Shown: piece by piece, positions 42,677 to 50,957 of the stretch
Numbering within the stretch: position 1 is the stretch's first letter
How the letters are laid out: the number at the start of each line of letters is the position of its first letter
NCBI GenBank assembly: GCA_963727545.1
Contig: CAVSGS010000011.1
Coordinates: forward strand, 310,001-374,000
Length of the DNA: 64,000 bases
Reading direction: 5' to 3'
Origin: Flexifilum sp963727545
GTDB lineage: Bacteria; Chloroflexota; Anaerolineae; Aggregatilineales; Phototrophicaceae
Notes under the pieces: generated by a model
What the model was told of the DNA's origin: nothing
The model's input: only the letters and a program-made list of their open reading frames with translations
Database searches by the model: none
Position numbers and translations under genes: made by a program

Positions 42677-43369
42677 TCATCCTACCGTGTAGGAGCCGCC
42701 CGGATCGAGCACGATCGGCTGGGCGGTGGTTTCGCTGCTGACCCGGTTCGCCCACGCGCTGACGTCCTGCATCAGCGCCGGGAAGGTGTTGTAGTGCATC
42801 GGGACGACGAAGCGCGGCTGCACGTAAGCGATCGCCTTGATCGCGTCGTCCGGTCCCATCGTGTAGAAGTCGCCAATCGGCAGGAAAGCGAGGTCGATCC
42901 CGACCTCGCCGACCAACTGCATATCTGAAAACAGCGACGTATCGCCGGCGAAGTAGAGCTTCAAGCCACTGTCCCGCGTCGTGATCAGGTAACCACAGGA
43001 GAGACCGCCGTAAGTCCCATCCGGCAGCGATGAACTGTGAATCGCCGGGATCGACTTGACCGTCATGAAGCCGAAATCGTAACTCCCGCCGACGTTGAGT
43101 CCGTAGGTCGGCTTGATTCCTTTGGCGTCGAGCCAGTTGCCGATCTCGAAATTGGTCACAACGCCTGCTCCGGTGCGCTGGGCGATGCTGACCGTATCGC
43201 CAAGATGGTCGCCGTGCCCGTGCGAGAGCAGGATGACCTCCGCTGCGAGTTTATCGGGGGTAGTCGCCGCCAGCGGATTGCCGGTCAGGAACGGATCGAC
43301 GACGACGGGATGGCTATCAACTTCCAGCGCAAAGGCGGAGTGTCCCAACCAAGTTAGCTTCACACTCAT
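42677..43369 (-). CDS. UPF0173-type metallo-beta-lactamase-fold hydrolase
   Basis: This 230-residue protein belongs to the UPF0173 metal-dependent hydrolases: it starts VKLTWLGHSAFALEVDSHPV, has the metal motif ILLSHGHGDHLGDTV, an additional His in SIPAIHSSSLP, Asp in YFAGDTSLFSDM, and the closing His in FVVPMHYNTFP. Two zinc or similar ions are expected. The enzyme reaction of this family is largely unknown; some members are tied to RNA or phosphodiester hydrolysis. It ends with a hairpin and has no operon partner. Confidence 0.93.
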   Translation of the reverse strand: MSVKLTWLGHSAFALEVDSHPVVVDPFLTGNPLAATTPDKLAAEVILLSHGHGDHLGDTVSIAQRTGAGVVTNFEIGNWLDAKGIKPTYGLNVGGSYDFGFMTVKSIPAIHSSSLPDGTYGGLSCGYLITTRDSGLKLYFAGDTSLFSDMQLVGEVGIDLAFLPIGDFYTMGPDDAIKAIAYVQPRFVVPMHYNTFPALMQDVSAWANRVSSETTAQPIVLDPGGSYTVG

Positions 43370-43461
43370 AATGGCTACTCCTCAGCATAAATTACGAAAC
43401 CAGTTTCGCTACTGAAGCTTAGTATAGCCCATTCCGGCAGCTTGCAGCGGAAAGATTTCGG

Positions 43462-44715
43462 TCACGCTGCCAGCGGGATCACGATCGTGAAGGTCGAGCC
43501 GCCATGGATACCGGGGCTGGTGGCGAAAATTCGCCCGCCGTGCGCCTCGACCATCGCGCGGGCGATGCTCAAGCCGATCCCCAGCCCGCCCTGCGTCCGC
43601 GTCATGTGATCTTCAACCTGATAAAAACGCTCGAAGATCCGCTCAAGCTGATCGCTGCGCAGACCGATGCCGCTGTCGGTCACCTGAATCCAGACCTCGC
43701 GCCCGCCGTGCAGCTGCGTTTGGATCGTGATTCGTCCGTTTTCCGGCGTGAAGCGCAGCGCATTGTTGAGCACGTTGGTGACTGCCATGCCCATGCGGTT
43801 GCGATCCAGCGAGACGATCAGGTCAGGCGCGGGCGGCGTGTAGTCGAGTTGATGGCGCTGAGCATCGACCAGCGACCGGAAATCGCCGACGATCTCGTCG
43901 AGGAAAGTCGCCAGCGGCAGCGTCTCGCGCTTGAGTTCGCCGGGGTTTTGTTCGACATAACCCAAATTGGTCAAATCCTCGATGATGCCGCGAAGCTGGA
44001 GCGCGCTGCCGACCACTTTCGACGCCAGTTCGTGGACTTCGCCGTCCTGCATATCTTGCAAGAAGCTGGCGTAACCGAGGATTACGCCCAAGGGGGTGCG
44101 CAGCTCGTGCGAGGCGATGGCGATGAAGCTGCTCTTGAGCTTATCGAGCTGGCTCAGTTCGTCGTTGGCTTTTTGCAGTGCCGCGATCAACTGGGCGCTC
44201 TCGATGGCGACCGCCGCTTGCGCCGCGAGGATCGAAAGATAGTTGGCGTCGTCGTCGGTCCACGGAAGCTGACGCTTATTGACCGCCTCCAGTACGCCGA
44301 TCACCCGGTTGCGCGAGCGCATCGGCACACCCAGCACCGAGCGGGTGTGAAAATCGGTCGCTTGGTCGATACCGGTGTAGTGACGGGCATCCTGATCGGC
44401 GTCGGCGACGGTCACGATCCGGTTCTCGCGCAGCACCGTTCCGGCGATGCTGCCTTCCAGCGGAACCGGCGTGCCGATCAGCGATTGCCCCTGCGGGCTG
44501 GTGGTGGTCGCGGCGAAGCGCAGATCGTCGGTGTGGTGATCCCACAACAGCACCGACGCCGCTTCGGAGCCGACCACCTCGACCGCCGCTTCCATGATCA
44601 GGTTAAGCAGCGGTTTGACCTTCAGGGTCGAGTTGAGGACGGCGCTGATTTCCGAGAGCCGCGTTAGGATCGCGACCTTGTGCGCAAGTTGGGCTGCCGA
44701 TTCATTTGCTGACAT
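43462..44715 (-). CDS. GAF-domain sensor histidine kinase
   Basis: This 417-residue soluble kinase has a GAF domain (about 25-175: LSEISAVLNSTLKVKPLLNL ... VPMRSRNRVIGVLEAVNKRQ) with no obvious cofactor Cys, a short coiled coil (ALQKANDELSQLDKLKS), then the H-box FIAIASHELRTPLGVILGY, N-box VTNVLNNALRFTPE and G boxes DSGIGLRSD and GGLGIGLSIARAM. It likely senses a small molecule or redox state. It stands next to the proposed replication origin, reading away from it. No response regulator is near. Confidence 0.92.
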   Translation of the reverse strand: MSANESAAQLAHKVAILTRLSEISAVLNSTLKVKPLLNLIMEAAVEVVGSEAASVLLWDHHTDDLRFAATTTSPQGQSLIGTPVPLEGSIAGTVLRENRIVTVADADQDARHYTGIDQATDFHTRSVLGVPMRSRNRVIGVLEAVNKRQLPWTDDDANYLSILAAQAAVAIESAQLIAALQKANDELSQLDKLKSSFIAIASHELRTPLGVILGYASFLQDMQDGEVHELASKVVGSALQLRGIIEDLTNLGYVEQNPGELKRETLPLATFLDEIVGDFRSLVDAQRHQLDYTPPAPDLIVSLDRNRMGMAVTNVLNNALRFTPENGRITIQTQLHGGREVWIQVTDSGIGLRSDQLERIFERFYQVEDHMTRTQGGLGIGLSIARAMVEAHGGRIFATSPGIHGGSTFTIVIPLAA

Positions 44716-44729
44716 CGCTTTATTCCCGG

Positions 44730-45230
44730 TCTCAGTTATTTGGTCAAAGTCATGCTGGCATCGCGCTGTGTTTTTAACAGAGCTTTTTCCCTGTTTTGAT
44801 TGTTTTTATTTTAGTTGTTGTAGTAGGGCTGTAGAAACTGTCGATAACTTATCCCACTGTATCCCCAATCGCGGGGTTATCGCAAAATATATCCCTTTTA
44901 TCCACGAAAAATCGCCGGGTTTGGGTAAAACTTGGGTTATGTCGAGCACTTGTTCTAAAAGTTATGAACACCGCGCTGTTCATAAGTCGGTTGAGTTATG
45001 AACAGTTTCGACAGGTGGTGGTGGAGTCGCTGTTAATGGGGTGCTGTTAGATCGCGAGTTGTGAACGTGACTCGGCAAGTTATGAACAGGCGCGCATCAC
45101 TTGTGAACAGAGTTATGAACAGCTTTTGAACAGCCGTACACGGACCTTAATATAACGCTGATTTCGCTTGGGTTATGTTGGGTTAAAGCGGGCGGCGCGG
45201 CTTGGGATAAAGGGCAAAAACAGGACTGAG
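44730..45230. other. Candidate replication origin (oriC) beside dnaN
   Basis: The gap holds at least eight boxes fitting TT(A/G/T)TGAAC(A/G): direct copies start at 44962, 44996, 45059, 45080, 45101, 45113 and 45124, and one inverted copy is at 44977-44985. The later copies are spaced 63, 21, 21, 12 and 11 bases, that is, near whole helical turns. A near-classical DnaA box TTATCCACG lies at 44898-44906. A T-rich stretch at 44762-44822 could be the unwinding element. dnaN starts its 3' end 170 bases away. The box differs from the classical TTATCCACA, so the assignment is inference. Confidence 0.6.
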
Positions 45231-45270
45231 GTTCGAGGACTGAGGACTGAGAAAAGTACCGAGCGGTAAG
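45221..45270. repeat. GAGGACT/GAGT heptamer array near dnaN
   Basis: CAGGACT, GAGGTTC, GAGGACT, GAGGACT and GAG run in a 7-base register, followed by ACCGAGC. It sits at the right edge of the candidate origin. Confidence 0.7.
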
Positions 45271-45345
45271 TAAATACACCGCGATTTCAGAAGTGTCGAG
45301 GTTCTAAATTGTTCGTGGTCATTCGCGCCAGTATGAGCAAAAAAA

Positions 45346-45374
45346 GTAGGGGCAGGTTTTAAACCTGCCCCTAC
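45346..45374. repeat. GTAGGGGC-family palindrome (copy 12)
   Basis: Arms GTAGGGGCAGGTTT and AAACCTGCCCCTAC surround a central T, 29 bases after the dnaN stop, preceded by an A-run. Differs from copies 10 and 11 only at the centre. Confidence 0.88.
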
Positions 45375-45403
45375 CCGGAACCTTCTGTCGAACCGCGAAT
45401 TCG

Positions 45404-46538
45404 CTAGCGGTTGATGCTCATGGGCATGACGATGTAGACGTAGTCGCTGCGGTTTTCCGGGCGGATGACGCCCGCGTGTGCCGAGCCGTTGCTCTCGATC
45501 ACCACGCGCTCGTCGTCGATCACGTTGAGCACGTCGATCAGGTAGCGGATGTTGAAGGCGACTTCCAGCGACTCGCCTTCGACCGAAGCGTCGATCATGC
45601 CTTCGTTATCGCCGCGCTCGGCGCTCTTGCCGATCACGGTGACTTCGCCCGGTTCGCCGGGACCCTTCGCCGGAGCGACGAAGATGCGGGCGCTGTAATT
45701 GCTGTCGCGGGCGAAAATCTCGGCGCGCTTGCAGGCGCGCAGCAGGTCGGTGGTGTAGACCGTCACCGCCGTGCTGTAGCTCTTGGGGATGATCGCGCCG
45801 AAGTCCGGGAACTTGCCTTCGAGCAGTTGGGTCGAAATGGTGGTGCTCTCGTAGTAGAACAGGGCGAGGTCGCGGTCGCCGGGGAGCGTGATGCCGACTT
45901 CTTTTTCCTCGTCGCCGATGATGCGGGCGAGTTCGCCCATCGTCTTGGCGGGGATCACCAGCGTGCGCTGCTCGTTGAAGCCGTTCTCAAGCTGAGCGGT
46001 GCGCACCGCCAGTCGATAGCCGTCGGCGGAGGCGAGGGTCATCACGCCGTTCTCGAAATGGGTATACAACCCGGTCAGGATCGGGCGGTTATCTTCTTTG
46101 GCTGCCGCGAAAGCGGTCTGGTTGATCATCTCGCGGATCAGCTTGGCGGGCAGCACCACGTCGGGATCGCTCGGTTCGGGGATCGGCGGGAACTCGCCCG
46201 CGCTGATGCCCTTGATGTTCGAGTTGGTCATGCCGCAGCGAACGTTGACGGTCTGGGTCGACGGGATCGAGCGACAGATCGACGCGCTCCGGCGAGAGGT
46301 TGCTGACCAGTTCGGCGAAAGTTTTCGCCGGCAGCGTGATCGAACCCGGCTGATCGACTTTCGCGCCAATGTAGGTGGTGATGCTCATTTCCAGATTGGT
46401 GGCGGAAAGCTTCAGCCGTCCGTCCTCGGTCGCCAGCAGAATATTCGCCAGCACCGGGAGCGTTGGGCGGCTGTCGACCGCCCGACCGACGATGTTCAAG
46501 CCTCTGGCGAGTTGATCCTGTAATATCGAGACGCGCAT
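45404..46538 (-). pseudogene. dnaN: DNA polymerase III beta clamp, with a 1-base insertion
   Basis: The sliding clamp ties the replicative polymerase to DNA. Frame one (from ATG 46538) reads MRVSILQDQLARGLNIVGRA and AEDGRLKLSATNLE-like sequence to ERVDLSLDP; frame two takes over with STQTVNVRCGMTNSNIKGIS and continues to the normal end YIVMPMSINR. Removing one G from the GGG at 46263-46265 joins them into a 377-residue protein of typical length. Because the clamp is essential and a second copy is not in view, a sequencing error is much more likely than a dead gene. The end of the gene faces the proposed origin. Confidence 0.92.
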
Positions 46539-46796
46539 ATCCCGGCTGCTCCTGCGTGAAGAATTTGCATTTTGTAATTGAGTTCAAGAGTATACATCAT
46601 GAGGGTGGGGTTTTGCACGCTTTATGCTGCCACAATTGATCCGCTGGCATAATGAAATTATTATGCTGACACTTGCCCGCACCTCCGGCTGGGAGGTCGA
46701 ATTGGGCTATCTGTACGAGGTTCGCTGCTTCGACAGCAGAATGGCGCTCAGGGGGCACATGGCGCACTAAGTGCCTTTCATCGATAGGGAACTCAT

Positions 46797-47648
46797 ATGA
46801 AGCGAGTAGGACTGCTGTTGATTCTGTTGCTGGCGGGCTGCCAGTTCGACACGCGCCCGTCCCTTGAAACGCCGATCAGTGGCACGCAGGGAGGGACGTT
46901 CGAGTCGCCCAGCGGACGCTACACGGCGCAGTTGTCGTTCTGCTGCGGGAGCGCCATCTCCAGCTTCGAGATCACCGACCACGAGACGAAGCAGCGCGCC
47001 CGCCAAGACCTGCTCGCTGACGGGTCGCCGGGAACCCTCCTCTTTTGGATGCCTAACGAACACTATGTTCTGATCATCAGCGGCAAGGAGAGCACTTCGC
47101 ACGGTTGCGATGAACTGCTGGTGTACAGCGCCGACGGCGCGCGGCTGGTGTTCGATACCACCCATACCCTGAGCGTCTGCCGCCAGTCGATGGTCGATCA
47201 GTCACTCCGTGTAATGGCGATTTGCCCCGACGACACGATTTACGTGGAGACGAACGTTACTTATCGCATCGACCTAACGACGGGCGCGTATCGACAGCTA
47301 GAAGATGGCGATCAGTCGCATGTGATTAGCGGCGTTTCTTCGCCAGCAGCCCGCGATACAGGCTGTCGAGGTCGCGCACGAGGCGGTCGATGCCGTAGCG
47401 ATCGAGCATCAGCGCGCGGGCGGGTTCGGGATCGGGCGGATTGTCGAGCGCGTCGATCAGCGCGGCGGCGAGCGCTTCGACGTCACCGGAGGGCACCAGC
47501 GCGCCCAGTTCGCCCTCGATCGAGCAGATCGGGCAAGCCGCCGACCGCCGTCGCCACCACCGGGCAGCCCGCCGCCAGCGACTCGATCACGCTGACCGGC
47601 GTCCCTTCGTTGACGCTGCTGATTACGTTGACGTCGAGGTCGGCGTAA
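46797..47648 (+). CDS. Small lipoprotein of unknown function, 3' end doubtful
   Basis: The signal peptide LLLILLLAGCQFDTRP gives a clear lipid-modified Cys. The mature part up to about residue 176 looks like a real protein (SPSGRYTAQLSFCCGSAISS, GRYTAQ-type opening of a propeller-like fold, FWMPNEHYVLIISGKEST), with several cysteines. Beyond about 47325 the frame is antisense to the glycosyltransferase gene and becomes Arg/Ala-rich (RGRARGGRCRSDRASARG), so the natural stop was probably just before it (a TAG is available one frame away at 47327), possibly lost through another indel. Start ATG 46797. Confidence 0.6.
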   Translation: MKRVGLLLILLLAGCQFDTRPSLETPISGTQGGTFESPSGRYTAQLSFCCGSAISSFEITDHETKQRARQDLLADGSPGTLLFWMPNEHYVLIISGKESTSHGCDELLVYSADGARLVFDTTHTLSVCRQSMVDQSLRVMAICPDDTIYVETNVTYRIDLTTGAYRQLEDGDQSHVISGVSSPAARDTGCRGRARGGRCRSDRASARGRVRDRADCRARRSARRRALRRHRRAPARPVRPRSSRSGKPPTAVATTGQPAASDSITLTGVPSLTLLITLTSRSA

Positions 47649-48493
47649 ACCGGCGCGACGTCGCGCACCCAGCCGGTGAAGACCACCGCATCGCGCAAGC
47701 CGAGCGCATCGACCTGCGCCTCTAACTCGGCGCGCAGATCGCCGTCGCCGACGATCACAAAGCGGGCGTCCGGTCGCTGCGCGCGGATGCGGGCGGCGGC
47801 ATCGAGAAACAGCGCGTGATTCTTGACCGTCACCAGCCGCCCGACGATGCCGATCAGCGGCGCGTTCGCCGGAATAGCGTATTCGCGGCGGAAAGCGCCA
47901 TTCTTGCGAGCAGTGTCGGCGAAGGGCTGCAAATCCAACCCCAGCGGCAGCACGGTGATCTTCGACTTGCGGGCGATGTGATACTCGTCGGCGAGTTCGC
48001 GGCGCAAGCCCTCGGTCAGCGTGATCACCGTGTCGGACATGCGGGCGGTCATCCGCTCCAGCAGGATGAAGACGCGGGTGGTGGTGGGGCTGAAGTAGCC
48101 GTGAAAGACGTGTCCGTGAAAGGTGTGGACGATCACCGGGACGCCCGCCAGCCATGCCGCGATCCGTCCGACGAAGCCCGCTTTAGCCGTGTGGGTGTGG
48201 ACGACGTCCGGCTGGTACTGGCGGATCAGCTGGTAGACCTTCCAGATCGTGACCAGATCGCGCAGCGGGTTGAGCGAGCGCCCCAATTCCGGGATGATGA
48301 CCGGCTGGACGCCGTGCGCTTCGGCATAGTACTGCATGTCGCCTTCATCCGCGCCAACCGTGCCGCAGACCAGCGTGCTGACGTAGGTCGGCGCGCCGAG
48401 CTTTTCGGTCAGCAGCGCGACGTGGATCGCCGGACCGCCAACGTTCAAGCGGGCGATGATGCGCATAATGCGGATTGGTTGAGGTTGGCTCAT
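47326..48493 (-). pseudogene. GT4-family glycosyltransferase with a 1-base insertion
   Basis: The first frame covers the N-domain (IARLNVGGPAIHVALLTEKL, HTHTAKAGFVGRIAAW) and most of the C-domain (IGIVGRLVTVKNHALFLDAA, VISSVNEGTPVSVIESLAAG) but ends at GRTGRAGALR. Dropping one base near 47521 continues as EGELGALVPSGDVEALAAAL and RLVRDLDSLYRGLLAKKRR, giving a 388-residue retaining glycosyltransferase with the usual end. The EGTPVS Glu that contacts the sugar nucleotide is present. It overlaps the next glycosyltransferase by ATGA, so both act in one pathway, probably surface polysaccharide synthesis. Confidence 0.85.
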
Positions 48494-49608
48494 GAGCTGT
48501 GAAATCGGTGGTAGACCGCCAGCGTATCGGCTGCCATTTGCTCGACCGAGAAGACGGTTTCGACGCGATCTTGACCGAGCAAGCCCATGTGTCGGCGCAG
48601 CGGCGCGTCCGTGAGCAGCGCGGCGAGAGCGTTCGCTAGTCCGGCGACGTCGCGCGGGGGGACGAGCCGCCCGGTTTCACCGTCGATCACCACTTCGGGG
48701 ATGGCGCTGACGGCGCTGCCGATGATCGGCACGGTCTGCGCCATTGCTTCGAGCATGACCAAGCCGAAGCCTTCCCATAGGCTGGGCATCAGCAGTATGT
48801 CGAGCGCCGCCAAGACCGCCGCCGAGTCATCGCGCCAGCCCAGAAAATGGACGCGGTCGGTCACGCCGAGGGCTTTCGCCTCGGACATCAGCGCGGTTTT
48901 GCGCGGTCCATCCCCGGCGATCACCAGATGAGCGTCCGGGAACTGCGGCGCGCTGCGGGCGAAGGCGCGCAGCCCGTAAGCGACGCCTTTCTGGTCGATC
49001 AAGCGGCAGACCATCCCGACCAGCGGAGTATCCGCCGGGAGGTCGAGGTCTTGGCGCAGCGCCGACCCTGCCACTTTGCGATCCAGCGGCTCGAAAGTCA
49101 GCCCGTAGTAGACGGTCGTAATTTTGGCGGGCGGCGCGCCCTCGACGGTCACGCAGAAGCGCGCGATCGACCCCGAAATGGCGATCCCGGCGCTGGTCAG
49201 CCGCCAAAGCAGGCGGTGCAGCAGCCGCACCGGCAGCAATCGGCGAAAGTTGTTGTCGTTGTGACGGCTGGAAATGACCGTGCGGAGGCGCAGGCTTTTC
49301 GCCGCCGCCATGCCGTACAGGTCGGCGTGGATCAAGTGAGTGTGGACGATGTCGGGGTGCTGAGCGCGCAGCGCGCGGCGCAGCCGACCGATCACGCCGA
49401 AATCGAGGTGGCGCTTGATCGGAATCCGCGTCACCGGGATGCCATCGGCTTCGAGCAGCGCCACGAAATCGTCGACCGGCTTAGCGGGATCTTCGATCAG
49501 CAGCAGCGAGACGTCGACGCCGCGCGCCTTGAGCGCGGGGAGCAAAATCGTCAGGTGACGCTCCGCCCCGGCGATCCGGGTCGCCTTGATGACGTGAGTG
49601 ACTTTCAT
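48490..49608 (-). CDS. GT4-family glycosyltransferase
   Basis: This 372-residue GT-B enzyme has an N-domain with VIKATRIAGAERHLTILLPA and VHTHLIHADLYGMAAAKSL, and a C-domain with LVGMVCRLIDQKGVAYGLRA, HLVIAGDGPRKTALMSEAK, and the nucleotide-sugar site SLWEGFGLVMLEAMAQ (EGFGLxxLEA, with both Glu). It sits upstream of a second GT4 gene, overlapping it by 4 bases, and near a nucleotide-sugar epimerase at 49856. The set suggests assembly of an extracellular or lipid-linked glycan. Confidence 0.93.
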   Translation of the reverse strand: MKVTHVIKATRIAGAERHLTILLPALKARGVDVSLLLIEDPAKPVDDFVALLEADGIPVTRIPIKRHLDFGVIGRLRRALRAQHPDIVHTHLIHADLYGMAAAKSLRLRTVISSRHNDNNFRRLLPVRLLHRLLWRLTSAGIAISGSIARFCVTVEGAPPAKITTVYYGLTFEPLDRKVAGSALRQDLDLPADTPLVGMVCRLIDQKGVAYGLRAFARSAPQFPDAHLVIAGDGPRKTALMSEAKALGVTDRVHFLGWRDDSAAVLAALDILLMPSLWEGFGLVMLEAMAQTVPIIGSAVSAIPEVVIDGETGRLVPPRDVAGLANALAALLTDAPLRRHMGLLGQDRVETVFSVEQMAADTLAVYHRFHSS

Positions 49609-49612
49609 TGAA

Positions 49613-49648
49613 AAGTACCGAGTACCGAGTACTGAGTGCTGAGTAAAA
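49613..49648. repeat. GAGT heptamer array
   Basis: ACCGAGT, ACCGAGT, ACTGAGT and GCTGAGT occur in strict 7-base register just upstream of the glycosyltransferase start, separated from it by AAAAGT-like sequence. Confidence 0.8.
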
Positions 49649-49721
49649 GACTGCTTTTCACAAGCAGCTTAATGAGTAGCGAGTTCTGGGCAGCACCTGC
49701 CCCTATGGATACCCGGTCAGC

Positions 49722-49843
49722 GCCAAGCACCGCCGGATGCTCGAACCATCCGGCTAGTCGTTCAAGCCACCTGAAGGTGGCTATACCGCAGCCCGCTTGA
49801 GCGGGCTTGGTTGGGTAGCTTGACGCTTTGAGCGTCAAGCGGG
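49722..49843. repeat. Row of hairpins (AGCC...GGCT family)
   Basis: Hairpins CCGGATG/CATCCGG, AGCCACC-TGAA-GGTGGCT, AGCCCGC-TTGA-GCGGGCT and GCTTGACGC-TTTGA-GCGTCAAGC lie in succession, each with a TGAA- or TTGA-type loop. They resemble the row at 18561-18686 in layout but not in stem sequence. Confidence 0.8.
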
Positions 49844-49855
49844 GTGAGCGGTGAC

Positions 49856-50800
49856 TCAACTTTGCCCCCGCTGCTGGAACCACTCGACGGTGCGGGCGAG
49901 ACCCTCGTCGAAGGTGACGACCGGCGCAAAGTCGAGCAGTTCGGTCGCTTTGGTCACGTCGGCGCGCGAGTGCTTGATGTCGCCCGCGCGCGGATCGGCG
50001 TGAATCGGCTGGATGTCGGTGCCCAAGATGCGGTTGAGCTTGTCGACGAGGCTCAGCAGCGAGACGCTGCCGCCAATCGCCAGATTCATGACCTCGCCCG
50101 CGACGTCCGGCGCTTTGAGCGCCAGCAGATTACCGTGCACCACGTTATCGACGTAGGTGAAATCGCGCGACTGCTCGCCGTCGCCGTAGATCGTCGGCGC
50201 TTGACCGGCGATCAGCGCGCTGATGAACTTGGGGATCACGGCGGCGTACTGCGAGGTCTCGTCCTGACGCGGACCGAAGACGTTGAAATAGCGCAGCGCG
50301 ACCGTCTCTAGCCCGTAGACCTTGGTGAAGGCTTGGCAGTAATGTTCCCCTGCCAGCTTAGAGACGCCGTAAGGCGAAAGCGGATGCGGGGGCATGGTCT
50401 CGACCTGCTTCTCCTCGACGACGTCGCCGTAAGCCGACGAGGACGCGGCGTAGACCACCCGCTTGACCCCGGCATCGCGCGCGGCGAGCAGGACGTTCAG
50501 CGTCCCGGTGGCATTGGCTTCGTGCGTCGAGAGCGGGTCGGCGACGCTGCGCGGCACCGAAGCCAGCGCTGCCTCGTGAAAGACGTAATCCGCACCCTTG
50601 AAGATCGGATCAAGTACGGCGCGGTCGGTGATGCTAACCTCGTGGACTTCGAGGTCACCGTTGAGCAGGGCGACGTTGGCGCGCTTGCCGGTCGAGAAGT
50701 TATCGACGATCCGAACGCGATGTCCCAGTTTGAGCAGGTGCTCGGCGAGGTGCGAACCAATGAAGCCTGCGCCTCCAGTGATAACGTATGTTTCAGTCAT
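49856..50800 (-). CDS. NAD-dependent UDP-sugar 4-epimerase (extended SDR)
   Basis: This 314-residue protein is an extended SDR of the GalE/WbpP type. It has the Rossmann motif VITGGAGFIGSHLAEHLL, the catalytic Ser region VYAASSSAYGD, the YxxxK pair in SPYGVSKLAGEHY, and the loop RYFNVFGPRQDE shared by UDP-GlcNAc/GalNAc and UDP-glucose 4-epimerases and related UDP-uronate enzymes. It should supply an epimerised sugar nucleotide for the nearby glycosyltransferases. Exact substrate is not resolved. Start ATG 50800. Confidence 0.92.
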   Translation of the reverse strand: MTETYVITGGAGFIGSHLAEHLLKLGHRVRIVDNFSTGKRANVALLNGDLEVHEVSITDRAVLDPIFKGADYVFHEAALASVPRSVADPLSTHEANATGTLNVLLAARDAGVKRVVYAASSSAYGDVVEEKQVETMPPHPLSPYGVSKLAGEHYCQAFTKVYGLETVALRYFNVFGPRQDETSQYAAVIPKFISALIAGQAPTIYGDGEQSRDFTYVDNVVHGNLLALKAPDVAGEVMNLAIGGSVSLLSLVDKLNRILGTDIQPIHADPRAGDIKHSRADVTKATELLDFAPVVTFDEGLARTVEWFQQRGQS

Positions 50801-50869
50801 AGACAGCCATTAGCCTTTAGCGATGAGCCGGTAAAATCCCGATCTCAGCCAGTTAGTAGGTGAGTGTCG

Positions 50870-50897
50870 GTAAGGGCGCACGGCTGTGCGCCCCTAC
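50870..50897. repeat. GTAGGGGC-family palindrome (copy 13)
   Basis: GTAAGGGCGCAC pairs with GTGCGCCCCTAC over GGCT, with one mismatch. It lies in a 157-base gap together with copy 14, and a short TTAGC heptamer piece precedes both at 50805-50830. Confidence 0.82.
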
Positions 50898-50917
50898 CAC
50901 TACGTCCGATGGTACTT

Positions 50918-50945
50918 GTAGGGGCACAGCGCGCTGTGCCCCTAC
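50918..50945. repeat. GTAGGGGC-family palindrome (copy 14)
   Basis: This is a perfect 28-bp palindrome with half-site GTAGGGGCACAGCG, 12 bases after the stop of the fasciclin gene (minus strand). Copy 13 is 20 bases away with a different inner stem. Confidence 0.88.
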
Positions 50946-50957
50946 GATCTTTTCGCC

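Noticed and set aside
44716..45403. Phased boxes as operator sites for the GAF-kinase gene
   Set aside because: Considered, but most boxes lie 300 bases or more upstream, beyond usual operators, and they cluster with origin-like features. Not excluded, only less likely.
46673..46867. Short plus-strand frame before the lipoprotein
   Set aside because: It overlaps the real start of the lipoprotein gene in another frame and is not protein-like.
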